Of a DNA stretch of 38,501 nucleotides, positions 23,510-31,295 are shown in pieces. The translations under genes and the position numbers were made by a program. A model generated the notes under the pieces. It made no database searches. It was not told the DNA's origin and was given only the letters and a program-made list of their open reading frames with translations. Within the stretch, counting starts at the first letter, position 1. Every line of letters starts with the position of its first letter. Source of the DNA: CAZLIC01 sp964559535 (lineage in GTDB: Bacteria > Pseudomonadota > Alphaproteobacteria > Rhodobacterales > Rhodobacteraceae); the NCBI GenBank assembly GCA_964559535.1, contig CAZLIC010000036.1, forward strand, positions 1 through 38,501, in the 5' to 3' direction.

Positions 23510-24258
23510 CGGTGGCGCCACAGCCACAGGATGTCGGCGGCAAACGACAGTGTCAGCAGCAGCGTGGCGGTGGCGGCCATGGCCACGGCGGGGGGGCCTG
23601 AAACGGGCGGGGCCAGCAGCAGCGCCAGCACGGCAATCTGCACCACGCACATCGTCTTGCGCCCCGCCCTCGGCGGCAGCGGCGCGTTCAGCCACGGAAA
23701 GACCGGCATCGCCGCCACAAACGCATACCGCATGAACCCCAGGGGCAGCAGCCACAACCCCGCCTTGCCCGCGTCGATGGCGGCCAGGCTCAGCATGGCG
23801 GCAAGGGCCGCGTCCACCTCCATGTCAAAGCGCGCGCCAAAGCTGCTGTCCAGCCCCGACCGGCGGGCCAGCCATCCGTCGGCCCCGTCGGCCGCCAGCG
23901 CCATCGCGGCCAGCGCCGCCAGCCCCCACATCGCCGCGGCGCCGGGCGGCGTTGGCGAGAGAACGACCGCGGCCAGCAGGGCGGGCATCGCCGTGCGCGC
24001 CAGCGTCACCAGATTGCAGGCCCCGGCACGCGCATGCGGATAACACCGCGCCATGCCGCGGCAGGCCAGCACCGTGGCCAGTGCCACACCCAGCGGCGCA
24101 ATAGCCACCACCGCACCGGGCAGCAGCCATGCCGCAGCCCCGGCCACCGCCAGTGCCACCGCAAACCCGGCAAGACCCAGCACAACCGCCGGTTCCACTT
24201 TACCGCGCGACGCGCCTGGCAAGATGCGATCCATCCGCGCATGCAAGGCCCGCTTCAC
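23506..24258 (-). CDS. CDP-alcohol phosphatidyltransferase family protein
   Basis: About 250-residue integral membrane enzyme, first gene of the seven-gene run. The catalytic motif is complete: D124-x2-D127-G128-x2-A131-R132-x8-G141-x3-D145-x3-D149 (numbered from the GTG start). An N-terminal region of about 80 residues holds additional hydrophobic spans, and RAGACNLVTLARTAMPALL precedes the motif. The start is uncertain. GTG at 24256-24258 leaves only 58 bases to the divergent b561 gene, whereas ATG at 24232-24234 (MDRILPGAS) would give more promoter space. The acceptor alcohol is unknown. The stop overlaps the next start by ATGA. Confidence 0.87.
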   Translation of the reverse strand: MKRALHARMDRILPGASRGKVEPAVVLGLAGFAVALAVAGAAAWLLPGAVVAIAPLGVALATVLACRGMARCYPHARAGACNLVTLARTAMPALLAAVVLSPTPPGAAAMWGLAALAAMALAADGADGWLARRSGLDSSFGARFDMEVDAALAAMLSLAAIDAGKAGLWLLPLGFMRYAFVAAMPVFPWLNAPLPPRAGRKTMCVVQIAVLALLLAPPVSGPPAVAMAATATLLLTLSFAADILWLWRHR

Positions 24259-24316
24259 TTCGCTGTCAAGGAATCTGGCCGGGATGTTACTGTTGCGCGG
24301 GAATCATGCCGAAAGG

Positions 24317-24871
24317 ATGCCAGCCGTGCCCGCCCCGACACCCGCCTACCGGTCCTTCGCCCGCGCCATGCACTGGGTTTCTGCCCTTCTTGTCCTGCTT
24401 ACGATTCCCGCCGGCTGGGCGATGCTGCACGCCGGGCTGACGCGGCCTTGGCAGGATTCGCTGTTCATCTTTCACAAGAACATCGGTGTGGTAATCCTGC
24501 TTCTGGTGCTTGTCCGCATCCTGTACCGCGCCGCCAACCCGCCGCCGCCGCTGCCCGCATCGGTGCCGCACTGGCAGGCCGAGGTGGCGCATGCCACGCA
24601 TGTGCTGATGTATGCGCTGCTGGTGGTGATGGCCGTGTCGGGCTATGTGCGCGTGGTGGCCGGGGGCTTTCCGCTGGAGGGCCTTGATGCGCTGGGGGTG
24701 CCGCGTCTGGTGCCCGCGGACGATCAGATGGCGGCCGTGGCCAAGGCGGTGCACGCTTCGGCCCGGGTGCCGCTGGTGGTGCTGATCCTGATGCATCTGG
24801 GTGCGGCGGCCCTGCACGGCATTGTGAAGCGCGACGGTGTGGTCGCGCGCATGTGGCCGGGCCGCAGCTAG
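24317..24871 (+). CDS. Cytochrome b561 family protein
   Basis: 184-residue four-helix di-haem membrane cytochrome of the bacterial b561 type, passing electrons between quinol and a periplasmic or superoxide partner. Likely haem-ligand histidines are in ARAMHWVSALLV (helix 1), FIFHKNIGVVIL (helix 2), HATHVLMYALLVVMAVSGY (helix 3) and LVVLILMHLGAAALHG (helix 4). The ATG at 24317 has GAAAGG immediately before it, unusually close. The gene diverges from the phosphatidyltransferase operon and is followed by 217 bases before opgG. Confidence 0.88.
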   Translation: MPAVPAPTPAYRSFARAMHWVSALLVLLTIPAGWAMLHAGLTRPWQDSLFIFHKNIGVVILLLVLVRILYRAANPPPPLPASVPHWQAEVAHATHVLMYALLVVMAVSGYVRVVAGGFPLEGLDALGVPRLVPADDQMAAVAKAVHASARVPLVVLILMHLGAAALHGIVKRDGVVARMWPGRS

Positions 24872-25088
24872 CCCGCGTCCGGGTGCGAATTGCGCCGGAT
24901 CGGCAAGGACTTGCCCGAGAACCGGGCACCGCCCGGCGCTGTGCTGCCCATGCATTGCTGCGTTGCAGCAGATGCAAGGCAGCACTCTTGCAAAATGCGC
25001 TATCTGCTCTTTATCGACGCGGCGAGAGAGCAACGTCCCTGCGCCCAAAGAAACTGCGCCCACCGCCGCGCCAGACTTTCAGGATGCC
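24872..25088. promoter_or_regulatory. Intergenic region upstream of opgG
   Basis: No convincing gene lies here. A 6-bp inverted repeat, TGCTGC-GTT-GCAGCA, is at 24956-24970, and an A/T-richer stretch with TTGCAA (24988-24993) followed by tttatc near 25010 might be a weak promoter for opgGH. Both are tentative. Confidence 0.3.
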
Positions 25089-26699
25089 ATGCACCTTGCG
25101 CCCCGCGCCCACCGCCTTCCCGCCCTGACCCGCCGCCGCCTGCTGTCGACTGCGGCTGCGCTGGCGGCCCTTCCGCTGCTGCCCCGCGCCGCGGCTGCGG
25201 CCAACCTCTTGCCTGCAGGCCAGCCCTTCAGTTTTGACATCCTGACCGAATGGATGCGCGCCCGCGCCGCCGAACCTCATGCCGAGCCGCAAAAGATCGA
25301 GGGCTTCGCCGCCGAACTCGACTATGACGACTATCGCCTGATCCTGTTCCGCCGCGACCGCGACCGCTGGGCCGATGCACCTGGCCTGTTCCGCCTGCAG
25401 GCGTTCCACACCGGCTGGCTGTTCGGCGAACCCGTGCAGCTGTTCGACGTGTCGGCGGGCACGGTACAGCCGATGACCTTCGGCACCGACGATTTCGAGT
25501 ATCTGGGCGAGCTGGCCACGAAGGTGCCGGAACACGCCATGCTGCCGGGCGTGGCCGGGTTTCGCCTGCTGCACCCGCTGAACCGCCCCGACAAGCTGGA
25601 TGAAGTGGTGGCCTTCCTGGGTGCCAGCTATTTCCGCGCGCTGGGCATGGGGTCGGCCTATGGCATTTCGGCGCGCGGGCTGGCGCTGAACACCGGCACC
25701 GGCGTTCCCGAGGAATTCCCCCGCTTCACCGGCTTCTACCTGGAACGCCCCGCGCCTGGCGTGGGTGCCGTCACGTTCTCGGCCGCGCTTGACAGCCCTT
25801 CGGTGACCGGCGCCTTCCGCTTTACCGTGATGCCCGGCAAGGACACGGTGATCGAGGTCACCGCGCGCCTGTTCTTCCGGGCCGACGTGGAACTTGTGGG
25901 CATCGCGCCGCTGACCTCGATGTTCCTGTACGACGAAAAGAACCGCATGGCGTTCGACGACTATCGTCCGCAGGTGCACGATTCCGAAGCGCTGCGCCTT
26001 GAACGCACGGACGGCGACGTGCTGTGGCGGCCGCTGAACAACCCGCCGCGGCTGGCCGACAGCTGGTTCAGCGACCCGGTGGCGCGGTTCGGGCTGGACC
26101 AGCGCGACCGTGATTTCGCCAGCTATCAGGATGCCGAGGCGCATTACGAACGCCGCCCTTCGCTGGAGGTGGAGCCGCTGGGCGACTGGGGGCCGGGGGC
26201 GGTGCGGCTGGTGGAACTGCCCACCGACCTTGAGGTGAACGACAACATCGTGGCCTTCTGGGTGGCCCAGACGCCTGGCGCCGCGGCAGGCGACGCGCGC
26301 GAGTACCGCTATCGGCTGCACTGGGGCAACCTGGACGCGGCGGCCGACACGGGCCTGGCGCGCGTGGTGGCCACGAGGGCCGGTGAGGCCGGGGTGGCGG
26401 GTGTCACCGGGCTGGCCCAGGGGCGCAAGTTCGTGGTCGATTTCGCCGGAGGCCTGCTGGCGCAACTGCCGCCCGATGCGGCGGTGCAGGCCGTGGTCAC
26501 CGCCTCGTCGGGCGAGATCCGGTCGCAGGTTCTGGAGGCGGTGCCAGAGGGCGGGCCAGAGGGCGGGCCAGAGGGCGGGCTGTGGCGGCTGGTCATCGAC
26601 ATGACGCCACCTTCCGGCGGTGTGGCCGAGTTGAAGGCGCATCTGGCCGGATACGACCGCAAGCTGACGGAAACCTGGCTGTACCAGTGGGTCGTCTGA
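25089..26699 (+). CDS. opgG: Glucan biosynthesis protein OpgG (MdoG)
   Basis: 536-residue periplasmic protein needed to build osmoregulated periplasmic glucans, probably shaping the beta-glucan backbone made by OpgH. The N-terminus has a Tat-like signal (TRRRLLSTAAALAALPLL ... AAAA). The OpgG core follows: FSFDILTEWMRARA, an AELDYDDYRLILFR strand, RPDKLDEVVAFLGASYFRALG and GTGVPEEFPRFTGFYLERP. The C-terminal Ig-like domain includes WVAQTPG and YRYRLHWG. The start is MHLAPRAHRL, with AGGA about six bases upstream. A three-copy 12-base tandem repeat gives EGGPEGGPEGG near the C-terminus. The stop overlaps the opgH start by one base (TGATG). Confidence 0.95.
   Translation: MHLAPRAHRLPALTRRRLLSTAAALAALPLLPRAAAAANLLPAGQPFSFDILTEWMRARAAEPHAEPQKIEGFAAELDYDDYRLILFRRDRDRWADAPGLFRLQAFHTGWLFGEPVQLFDVSAGTVQPMTFGTDDFEYLGELATKVPEHAMLPGVAGFRLLHPLNRPDKLDEVVAFLGASYFRALGMGSAYGISARGLALNTGTGVPEEFPRFTGFYLERPAPGVGAVTFSAALDSPSVTGAFRFTVMPGKDTVIEVTARLFFRADVELVGIAPLTSMFLYDEKNRMAFDDYRPQVHDSEALRLERTDGDVLWRPLNNPPRLADSWFSDPVARFGLDQRDRDFASYQDAEAHYERRPSLEVEPLGDWGPGAVRLVELPTDLEVNDNIVAFWVAQTPGAAAGDAREYRYRLHWGNLDAAADTGLARVVATRAGEAGVAGVTGLAQGRKFVVDFAGGLLAQLPPDAAVQAVVTASSGEIRSQVLEAVPEGGPEGGPEGGLWRLVIDMTPPSGGVAELKAHLAGYDRKLTETWLYQWVV
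26544..26579 (+). repeat. 3 x 12-base perfect tandem repeat inside opgG
   Basis: The unit ccagagggcggg occurs three times without mismatch. Being a multiple of three it keeps the frame and encodes a repeated P-E-G-G unit in the C-terminal Ig-like domain. Copy-number change by slippage would alter loop length in steps of four residues without a frameshift. Confidence 0.9.
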
Positions 26700-28624
26700 T
26701 GCCCGACGGAAGCCCTGTGCCGATGGTGACGGATCTGCCGGGTCAACCCCCGCATGCGCCGCTGGCGATGCCACGGCAGGCGCTGCACGGGCCGACAGCC
26801 AAGGCCGTGCTGCGCGCGCTGCCGCACCCCGGTCGGCGCGTGGTGATGCGGCGCGCGCTGGCACTGGCCTTCAGCCTGGCTTGTGCGGCCGGGGCAGGGT
26901 GGCTGGCGCTGCAGTACGGCGCGGGCGACGGGCTGGACACCGTCGATGGCCTGCGCGCCGTGCTGATGGTGCTGACCACGTGGTGGCTGGCCTGGGGCGC
27001 GGCGCAGGCGGTGGTGGGCCTGCTGGCCCCCGCGGCCCCGGCCCCGTTCGGGCCAAGGCGGCCATTGCGGTCACGCACTGTCATCCTTGTGCCCGTCTGC
27101 AACGAAGATCCGGTCGCCACCTTCGCCCGCATCGCTGCCATGCACGGCGCGCTGGCCGCCACTGGTGAGGCGCAGCGGTTCGACGTGGCCATCCTGTCGG
27201 ACACCCGCGACGAGGCGGTAGCGGCCGAAGAGCGGCGGTGGTTCCAGCGGCTTTTGCAGGAATGTCACGGCGGAGGGCGGCTGTTCTACCGCCGCCGCGC
27301 GCGCAATACCGGGAAGAAGGCAGGCAACGTCGAGGATTTCCTGCGCGCCTCGGGTGCGGCCTGGGACTTTGCGCTGGTGCTGGATGCCGACAGCCTGATG
27401 GAAGGCGCCACCATCGTCGAGATGGCCCGGCGCATGGAAGCCGAGCCCCGGCTTGGCCTGCTGCAGACACTGCCCAAGGTGATCCGCGCCGAAACATGGT
27501 TCGCCCGCGCCATGCAGTTTTCCGCCGCGCACCATGCACCCGCCTTCGCGCATGGGCTGGCGGCGATGCAGGGGCAGGCAGGCCCGTTCTGGGGGCACAA
27601 CGCGATGGTGCGCATTGCGGCCTTCGCGCAGTCCTGCGGGTTGCCGGAACTGAAGGGACCGCCCCCCTTCGGCGGCCCGATCTACAGCCACGACTATGTC
27701 GAGGCGGCGCTGCTGGCGCGTGCGGGCTGGGCGGTGCGGCTGGACGACGACCTTGACGGGTCGTTCGAGGAAGGCCCCGGCACCATCGTGGACCACGCCA
27801 AGCGTGATCGGCGCTGGGCACAGGGCAACCTGCAGCACGCTCGCATCATCGGCGCGGCCGGTCTGGCGCCCTGGCACCGCTTCACCTTCTTCCAGGGCAT
27901 TTTCGCCTATGTGGCGTCGCTGTTCTGGCTGGCCTTCCTGGCCCTGTCGCTGTGGGCCGCGGCCACCGCGGGGCCGGTCGATTTCTTCGTGGACAACAAC
28001 CCGATCCCGGTCTTCCCGATTGACACGCGGGGCAAGGCGGTGGCGCTGGCGCTGGCCGTGACGGCGCTGTTGTTCCTGCCCAAGCTCATGATCGCGCTGC
28101 AGACCATCGCAGCGGGCCGTGCAGGTGGGTTCGGCGGGCCGATGGCCGTGCTGCGGTCCGCGCTGGCGGAAATGGCGGTGTCCAGCCTGATCGCGCCGGT
28201 GCTGCTGATGTATCAGGCCCGCGCGGTGGTGCAAATTCTGCTGGGCCGCGACGCCGGTTGGCCCGCGCAATCGCGCGAGGGCGGGGAAATGGCCTGGCGC
28301 GATGCCTGGGCGGCGGCGGGCTGGATTTCGGCCTGGGGGGCGGGCGGGCTGGTGCTGGCGGCACTTTATGCGCCGGTGCTGTGCCTGTGGCTGTTGCCGG
28401 TGGCGCTGCCGATGATCGCTGCGCCTGCGATCCTGCAGGTGCTGTCTTGCCCGTCGCCCGGCTGGGTCTTCGCTGTTCCGTCCGAAACGATGCCCGCGCA
28501 GGTGCTGCGGCGGTACATGCGCATCCTTGCGCGCTGGCGCGGCACACCGCAAACGCAAGCGCTGGCCCTGTCCGCGCCGAAACCGCTGTTCGGCCCGCCC
28601 GCAGGCACCACGCCCGCCATCTGA
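26699..28624 (+). CDS. opgH: Glucans biosynthesis glucosyltransferase OpgH (MdoH)
   Basis: 641-residue inner-membrane family-2 glucosyltransferase polymerising the glucan backbone from UDP-glucose and exporting it. Two N-terminal spans (about 52-72, 88-110) precede the GT-A domain with VPVCNEDP (131-138), SDTRDE (167-172), the DxD site LDADS (228-232), YSHDYVEAALL and RDRRWAQGNLQH. Several C-terminal spans follow. E. coli OpgH is longer (about 850); this shorter form matches alphaproteobacterial versions. The start MPDGSPVP overlaps the opgG stop as TGATG, so the two are coupled. Its TGA directly abuts the stop of rhaK on the other strand. Confidence 0.95.
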   Translation: MPDGSPVPMVTDLPGQPPHAPLAMPRQALHGPTAKAVLRALPHPGRRVVMRRALALAFSLACAAGAGWLALQYGAGDGLDTVDGLRAVLMVLTTWWLAWGAAQAVVGLLAPAAPAPFGPRRPLRSRTVILVPVCNEDPVATFARIAAMHGALAATGEAQRFDVAILSDTRDEAVAAEERRWFQRLLQECHGGGRLFYRRRARNTGKKAGNVEDFLRASGAAWDFALVLDADSLMEGATIVEMARRMEAEPRLGLLQTLPKVIRAETWFARAMQFSAAHHAPAFAHGLAAMQGQAGPFWGHNAMVRIAAFAQSCGLPELKGPPPFGGPIYSHDYVEAALLARAGWAVRLDDDLDGSFEEGPGTIVDHAKRDRRWAQGNLQHARIIGAAGLAPWHRFTFFQGIFAYVASLFWLAFLALSLWAAATAGPVDFFVDNNPIPVFPIDTRGKAVALALAVTALLFLPKLMIALQTIAAGRAGGFGGPMAVLRSALAEMAVSSLIAPVLLMYQARAVVQILLGRDAGWPAQSREGGEMAWRDAWAAAGWISAWGAGGLVLAALYAPVLCLWLLPVALPMIAAPAILQVLSCPSPGWVFAVPSETMPAQVLRRYMRILARWRGTPQTQALALSAPKPLFGPPAGTTPAI

Positions 28625-29989
28625 CTACCCCGCGGCGACGTTCCACGCGCGGGCATAGTCGGCCAGCGCCGGGTCCGGCACGGGGCGCCGCACAGGTTGC
28701 GGCAACCGGGCGATGGCCGCCGCCGGGTTGGGCAGGGCCAGCAGCGCCGCGCCCTGGCTGGTGCCGGTCACCCCACCCGCCGCCAGTATCGCCCCGCCGG
28801 TGGCCGCCGCCAGCATGTCGAGATAGGGCGCGTTGCGGGCAAACGGGCCCTCCACCACGGCCGGACCACGGTGCCCGATCAGCGACAGGCAGCGCGCCGT
28901 CACCAGCGCCAGCATGAAAGCCACCGCCGCCGCCCGCTGCCCGGTGCCGGGGGCGTGTTCGTCCGGAGTCCAGCGCGCCGCCTGCCCGCGAAACGGCCCT
29001 ACGTCGGGCACCACGGCGGGCAGCAGCATGACGCCCTGCTCCAGGACTTCAGCAATGTCGGCCTCTGTGGGCGCAGCCGCAGGGCCGCCCATGGCGATGT
29101 CGAACTCGCGCCCACCCATGAACCGCGCACTGGGCACCGGGTTGCCCCGCGCATCCACGTTCACCAGCGTGTCGCGCGCGGGGTCCAGCGCCACCACCGC
29201 CCCGCCCACCGCCATGCAGATCACCCAGGTGCCCGTCGACACCACCGAAAAGGGCGGCGCGCGCCCCAGGATGTGCGGCAGCAGCGAGGAATTGGAATCG
29301 TGGATGCCCACATGCACCGGCGTGCCCAGGGGCAGGCCGGTGCGGGCGGCAACCGACGGCAGCAGGGTGCCCAGCACCTCTGCGGCCGGGCGCGGCGGGG
29401 CAAAGGCCAGCCCCAGCCGCCCGACCAGCGCCGAGAAGTGGCGCGCATGGGGGTTCCACAGATCAGTGTGGCATCCCAGCGAGGACGGATCGCAGGCCAC
29501 GTTCCCGGTCAGCCGGTGCCCCCAGTACTGCGGCCACGTCACCACCTTCGCCGTGCGGTCGCGCAGCCCCGGGTCCTGCATCAGCATCCAGTGCAGCTGC
29601 GCCCCGATGTTCAGCCCCATGGGCAGGCGGGGCGATCCGGTTTCGGCAAAGGGTGGCCGGATGGCATCGTACTCTGCCGCCAGCGCATCCGGGCCGGTGT
29701 GCTCATAGTCCAGCACCGGCGCCGCCAGCCCGCCCGTGGCATCCAGCAGCGCTGCGCAGGCGCCGTGGGTGGTGACGCTGACCGCATCCACCCCATGCGC
29801 CGCATGAAACGCCGCCAGCCCGTCCAGCACGAAGTCCCACAGCCGGTCCACGTCAAAGTGCGGCCATGGCGGCCCCGGCAGCACGCGGTTGGGCGTGGTC
29901 AGCACCGCCACCTCGGCCAGCGTGCCCGCCAACACCAGCGCCAGCTTGGCGTTCGTCTTGCCAATGTCGATGACGGCGATGTGCTTCAT
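28625..29989 (-). CDS. rhaK: L-rhamnose-type sugar kinase RhaK (FGGY family)
   Basis: 454-residue carbohydrate kinase. Family marks are the N-terminal phosphate loop AVIDIGKTNAKLAL, SVTTHGACAALLD, the active-site region VHVGIHDSNSSLLPH, STGTWVICM, and the C-terminal AAGGVTGTSQGAALLAL. In the rhizobial rha system the equivalent kinase phosphorylates rhamnose and is also required for ABC-mediated uptake. Gene order here (rhaM upstream, last gene of the run) matches that system. The start overlaps the rhaM stop by ATGA. Sequence resemblance to fuculo/rhamnulokinases is also possible, so substrate assignment rests on context. Confidence 0.85.
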   Translation of the reverse strand: MKHIAVIDIGKTNAKLALVLAGTLAEVAVLTTPNRVLPGPPWPHFDVDRLWDFVLDGLAAFHAAHGVDAVSVTTHGACAALLDATGGLAAPVLDYEHTGPDALAAEYDAIRPPFAETGSPRLPMGLNIGAQLHWMLMQDPGLRDRTAKVVTWPQYWGHRLTGNVACDPSSLGCHTDLWNPHARHFSALVGRLGLAFAPPRPAAEVLGTLLPSVAARTGLPLGTPVHVGIHDSNSSLLPHILGRAPPFSVVSTGTWVICMAVGGAVVALDPARDTLVNVDARGNPVPSARFMGGREFDIAMGGPAAAPTEADIAEVLEQGVMLLPAVVPDVGPFRGQAARWTPDEHAPGTGQRAAAVAFMLALVTARCLSLIGHRGPAVVEGPFARNAPYLDMLAAATGGAILAAGGVTGTSQGAALLALPNPAAAIARLPQPVRRPVPDPALADYARAWNVAAG

Positions 29990-30300
29990 GGCATGTGGAA
30001 CACCGGCACCAGCGGCACGGCGACGGGTTCGTTGTCGGGCTTCACCTCCATGATATCAGCCATATGCGCCCACCAGCGCTGCATCACCGGATGCTGCGGC
30101 AGGTCGTCCATGCGGTGATCGTCGGTGCGCCACAGCACGCCGAACAGCACCCCCGTCTCGCTGTCCAGGTGGATGGAATAATCGCTGACGCCCGCGTCTT
30201 TCAGCAGCGCCACCAGTTCGGGCCAGATCGCATCGTGCCGTCGGCGGTACTCCTCCTCCATCCCCGGGTTCAGCCGCATGCGGAAGGCGTATTTCTGCAT
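29986..30300 (-). CDS. rhaM: L-rhamnose mutarotase (RhaM/RhaU)
   Basis: 104-residue enzyme interconverting the alpha and beta anomers of L-rhamnose. Sequence order follows E. coli RhaM: AFRMRLNPGMEEEYRRRHD with H22 predicted catalytic, AIWPELVALLKDAGV, YSIHLD, QRWWAHMADIM and KPDNEPV, ending VFHMP. The equivalent gene is called rhaU in Rhizobium. The ATG shares one base with the rhaQ stop (TGATG) and the stop overlaps rhaK by ATGA. Confidence 0.93.
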   Translation of the reverse strand: MQKYAFRMRLNPGMEEEYRRRHDAIWPELVALLKDAGVSDYSIHLDSETGVLFGVLWRTDDHRMDDLPQHPVMQRWWAHMADIMEVKPDNEPVAVPLVPVFHMP

Positions 30301-31295
30301 CACCGTCTTCTCCCCAACAGGCGGGGCACCGCGATCACGCCAATCAGCAGCAGCCCCACGAAAATCGACATCACGATGCCCGGCACGTTCAGCAGGCCGA
30401 AGCCGAAGGTCACCATCCCCATGATCACCGCCGCCAGCACCACGCCCGGAATCGACCCCGATCCGCCCAGGATGCTGATACCGCCCAGCACCACCATCGT
30501 CACCACCTCCAGTTCCCACCCTGTGGCAATCGACGGCCGGGTCGAGCCAAGGCGCGAGGTCAGGCAGACGGCGGCAAGGCCGCTCATCAACCCGGTCAGC
30601 AGGAACAGGATGAACCGAACGCGGTCCACCCTGATGCCGGAAAACCGGGCGGCGGTGGCGTTGTTGCCGATGGCATAGACGGTGCGGCCGAAACTGGTGC
30701 GGTGCAGAAGCACCCAGTAGGCCAGCGCGCACAGCGCAAAGATCACCAGTTCGACCGAGATCACCCACCACACGTAGCCCTGCCCGAACCACGCCAGTCC
30801 CTTGGGATAGCCGTTGAAGGCCTGATCCCCCAGCACGATGAAGGACAGGCCGCGGAACAGGCTCATCGTGCCGATGGTGACCACGATGGAGGGCAGGCCC
30901 ATGCCCGCCACCAGCGCCCCGTTCACCGCGCCGCAGACCAGCCCCGTCAGCAGCCCTGCCAGCACGATGCCCGGCACGCCGAAGCCCGCCGTCATTGCCA
31001 GCCCCATGGCGGTCGAGGCCAGCGCGATGATGGACGCGACCGACAGGTCGATCTCGCCCGCGATCACCAGCATGGCCATGGCAAAGGCGATCAACGCCTT
31101 TTCGGTGAAGTTGAACGTGGCGTCCGACAGGTTCCAGGCATTCAGGAAATAGGGTGAGGCAAAGGCGTTGAAGGTGAACACCCCCACCGCCACCACGATC
31201 AGCATGGTCTCCCAGCTGCGCAGGGCGCGGGTCAGGCGGTTGTCCAGCCGGTCGGGGATGTGGCGGCCCGGGGTTTGACGGGGGGCTGCGGTCAT
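30300..31295 (-). CDS. rhaQ: Rhamnose ABC transporter permease RhaQ
   Basis: 331-residue RbsC/XylH-type permease with eight to ten hydrophobic spans. The family loop is IAGEIDLSVASIIALASTAMG, followed by GLPSIVVTIGTMSLFRGLSF, GRTVYAIGNNATAARFSGI and LGGISILGGSGSIPGVVLAA. It pairs with RhaP as the heterodimeric channel. The start MTAAPRQTP overlaps the rhaP stop by ATGA. An arginine-rich cytoplasmic tail (LLGRRR) ends the protein. Confidence 0.92.
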   Translation of the reverse strand: MTAAPRQTPGRHIPDRLDNRLTRALRSWETMLIVVAVGVFTFNAFASPYFLNAWNLSDATFNFTEKALIAFAMAMLVIAGEIDLSVASIIALASTAMGLAMTAGFGVPGIVLAGLLTGLVCGAVNGALVAGMGLPSIVVTIGTMSLFRGLSFIVLGDQAFNGYPKGLAWFGQGYVWWVISVELVIFALCALAYWVLLHRTSFGRTVYAIGNNATAARFSGIRVDRVRFILFLLTGLMSGLAAVCLTSRLGSTRPSIATGWELEVVTMVVLGGISILGGSGSIPGVVLAAVIMGMVTFGFGLLNVPGIVMSIFVGLLLIGVIAVPRLLGRRR

